Positions 62,321-64,000 of a stretch of DNA of 64,000 bases are shown here, in pieces. Each line of letters opens with the position of its first letter. Positions within the stretch are counted from its first letter, which is position 1. The stretch covers positions 434,001 through 498,000 of the forward strand of contig NZ_BNGS01000004.1 of NCBI RefSeq assembly GCF_014905555.1, written 5' to 3'. The notes beneath the pieces are model-generated. The model did no database searches. It was not told the DNA's origin and was given only the letters and a program-made list of their open reading frames with translations. This DNA is from Streptomyces sp. Y2F8-2 (GTDB taxonomy: Bacteria; Actinomycetota; Actinomycetes; Streptomycetales; Streptomycetaceae). A program made the position numbers and the translations under genes.

Positions 62321-62860
62321 TTACATGGCCCGCAACGCCTTCTCGGCATGCTGAAGTCGCAGTTCCTCCAGCGTCCGCAGCTGCCGCTGGGCTCGTTCGA
62401 TCAGTTCGTCGAGCTGCTGCCGGTCAAGACGCCCGTCACTCTCCGCCAGCCGGCGCAGCATCCGCCATCCGGCGGCCTTGCCCTCGACTCCGAGCTGGAG
62501 GAACTCGAGTTCGACCACCGAGGTCAGCGGAGAGCGGCGGACGAGGCGGCCGTTCGGCTTCAGGCGTCCCGCCCTCTCGGCCGTCTCCGCTGCCAAGATC
62601 TTGTATCGGCGCACCGGAACGCCCAGTCGGCTCATGATCTCCAGCAAGCTCGCCCGGTCCTGGGCGATCTCGTCGGCGATCGGCCGCAACGCTGCGGCGA
62701 GCGGGGAGTCGCGCAGTGCCCGGACCGTGTAGTGGATGCGCCGGCTCCCGACGGTCGACCCTGCCAGGTGGTCGTTGAGGTAGATGCCGAGCAGGTCGGT
62801 GCGGGCTCCCCTGCCGGCGTTCTGCGTACCGATGCTGCTGCCCTGGCCGACGTCACTCAT
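62321..62860 (-). CDS. helical protein of unknown function
   Basis: 179 residues, cytoplasmic, Leu/Arg/Glu-rich. IYLNDHLAGSTVGSRRIHYTVRALRDSPLAAALRPIADEIAQDRASLLEIMSRLGV and ELEFLQLGVEGKAAGWRMLRRLAESDGRLDRQQLDELIERAQRQLRTLEELR suggest a four-helix bundle like DUF892/ferritin-like proteins. GGAGG six bases before ATG 62860 decides the start; a longer frame reaches 62956. Function unknown. Confidence 0.78.
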   Translation of the reverse strand: MSDVGQGSSIGTQNAGRGARTDLLGIYLNDHLAGSTVGSRRIHYTVRALRDSPLAAALRPIADEIAQDRASLLEIMSRLGVPVRRYKILAAETAERAGRLKPNGRLVRRSPLTSVVELEFLQLGVEGKAAGWRMLRRLAESDGRLDRQQLDELIERAQRQLRTLEELRLQHAEKALRAM

Positions 62861-63049
62861 ACCGGCCCTCCAAGGACGACCGGAACGGCCGACGGCCGCG
62901 GCGACAAGTACTGTGCATGGCTGGTCTCTCCCGACTGCGTGCCCGCTGATGGCCACGGGAGCGGACGAGTACCCGCATCACGGCATCCCACGTGTGACGC
63001 CTGCGCATCCGTCGCGTGTTTCGAAAGCGGTGGGCGCAGCGCGAGTGCG

Positions 63050-64000
63050 TCAAGCGCGCAGAGCGCTGAGCCAGTCGGTCAGGAGTCGGTTGACCTCGTC
63101 GGGGCGTTCCTGCTGGATCCAGTGGCCGCAGCCGTCGAGGACGTGGGAGGAGACCAGGCCCGGCAGCGTGGCCGGGTACGCGTCGATCGCGTCGGCCAGC
63201 CATGTCGTGGAGGCGTCCATGCCGCCGCCGATGAACAGGGACGGCTGGGTGATGGGGGCACCGTCGAAGGCGGCGAGGTCCTCCCAGTCGCGGTCCATGT
63301 TCCGGTAGCGGTTCAGTGCTCCGGTCAGGCCGGTCCGTTCGAACTCCCCGGCGTAGACGTCGAGGTCTCGCTCGCTGAGCCAGGCGGGCAGTCGGCCGAT
63401 GGGGAACCGCTCACGCATCGTCCCGTCCCTGCCGACGAAGTGGGGATCGGGAGCACCGGGTGCGGGCATGGTGTCGGCGGACAGGGCCGCGTAGAGCCCC
63501 GCGAGCCAGCCGCGGACATCGGGTTCGATCTCGGCCTCGGCACGGCCCGGCTTCTGGAAGTAGGAGACGTACAACTCCTCATCCCCGCCCATCCGAGCGA
63601 AGACCTCGCTGGGGCGGGGCCCGCCGCGCGGGGTGTAGGGAACGCTCAGCAGCCCCACCGCGCGGAAGATCTCCGGCCTGAGCAGGGCGGAGTTCGCGGC
63701 GATGGGCGCGCCCCAGTCGTGGCCGACGACCACCGCCGACTCCTCGCCCAGGGCGTGCACCACCGAGACGTTGTCCTCCACCAGATCGACCATCCGGTAC
63801 GCATCCGTCGCGGTCGGCTTGGAGGACCGGCCGTAGCCGCGGACATCGAGGGCGACGGCGCGGTATCCCGCCGCCGCGAGCACCGGCAGTTGGTGGCGCC
63901 AGGAATACCAGGACTCAGGGAAGCCGTGCACGAGCAGCACCAGCGGCCCGGTTCCCCGCTCCGCGAGGTGAATTCGGCCTCCCGGAGAGGAGACCAACCG
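63050..64000 (-). CDS. epoxide hydrolase-like alpha/beta hydrolase (5' end outside the window)
   Basis: At least 315 residues. LVLLVHGFPESWYSWRHQLPVLAAAGYRAVALDVRGYGRSSKP is the epoxide hydrolase/haloalkane dehalogenase-type start, HDWGAPIAA holds the nucleophile Asp, and the catalytic His is in DGCGHWIQQERPDEVNRLL. The fold position of the Tyr pair suggests epoxide hydrolase rather than dehalogenase, though not proven. The frame is open to the right edge, so the start codon may lie outside. Confidence 0.87.
   Translation of the reverse strand, partial: RLVSSPGGRIHLAERGTGPLVLLVHGFPESWYSWRHQLPVLAAAGYRAVALDVRGYGRSSKPTATDAYRMVDLVEDNVSVVHALGEESAVVVGHDWGAPIAANSALLRPEIFRAVGLLSVPYTPRGGPRPSEVFARMGGDEELYVSYFQKPGRAEAEIEPDVRGWLAGLYAALSADTMPAPGAPDPHFVGRDGTMRERFPIGRLPAWLSERDLDVYAGEFERTGLTGALNRYRNMDRDWEDLAAFDGAPITQPSLFIGGGMDASTTWLADAIDAYPATLPGLVSSHVLDGCGHWIQQERPDEVNRLLTDWLSALRA

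Overview
The window is high-GC actinomycete DNA and almost certainly from a Streptomyces chromosome, probably an accessory or arm region. The signs are very GC-rich third codon positions, GTG/TTG starts, several genes that look leaderless, ECF sigma/anti-sigma, PadR, HxlR and MarR pairs, a DmdR/IdeR-type iron box, a blaL-blaA-blaB style beta-lactamase locus and many small Streptomyces-type proteins. No rRNA, tRNA or CRISPR was seen.

Layout. 0-7.5 kb: UvrA-like ATPase, a frameshifted gene, a folE fragment, DoxX, a SufR-like regulator divergent from an iron-box-controlled ZIP transporter, and a secreted protein. 7.7-10.7 kb: class A beta-lactamase divergent from its LysR regulator and a penicillin-recognising partner. 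10.9-14.2 kb: two proteins of unknown function and an ECF sigma/anti-sigma pair. 14.4-23.6 kb: a compact nonribosomal peptide locus. It has a carrier-protein/membrane/hexapeptide 'Pls-like' protein, a separate adenylation-thiolation protein, a TauD-type hydroxylase, SbnB- and SbnA-like 2,3-diaminopropionate (Dap) enzymes and a convergent phosphopantetheinyl transferase. I infer a Dap-based oligomer or polymer, possibly hydroxylated. 23.7-28.6 kb: lipid kinase, alkyl-DHAP-synthase-like flavoprotein, TetR and GlpD-like dehydrogenase, a plausible glycero-/ether-lipid module. 28.6-37.5 kb: MFS exporter/AraC pair, FUSC membrane protein, MoxR ATPase/VWA pair, SRPBCC protein, a decayed reductase and small proteins.

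37.7-45.3 kb is a nested insertion. One alpha/beta-hydrolase gene is split into two halves by a 6,474-bp element (38249-44722). The element has 11-bp inverted ends starting TGT and ending ACA, a 5-bp target duplication (CGGCC), three subterminal repeats at each end and a TnsA-like endonuclease gene, so it is a Tn7-like transposon. Removing it with one CGGCC copy restores the hydrolase reading frame at the junction. Its TnsB gene survives only as a stub fused to an AraC-gene stub. Inside it sits an ISL3-family insertion (39084-41305) with imperfect ~25-bp ends, an 8-bp duplication (TTGAATCT), a broken transposase and a passenger gene. Other cargo is a DHFR-like reductase, a SnoaL-like protein and an SDR/HxlR pair with an obvious operator.

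45.6-64 kb: PadR/membrane protein pair, hydrolase/XRE pair, DUF2255-like protein, ferritin-like protein and hemerythrin, GCS2-type ligase, PAS-GAF-PP2C phosphatase, NAD(P)-binding protein, membrane exporter/MarR pair with two operators, a second hemerythrin, a type III polyketide synthase with an isoprenylcysteine-methyltransferase-like partner, a perfect bidirectional terminator, and an epoxide-hydrolase-like gene that runs off the right edge. All functional names come from reading motifs by eye; no database search was run.
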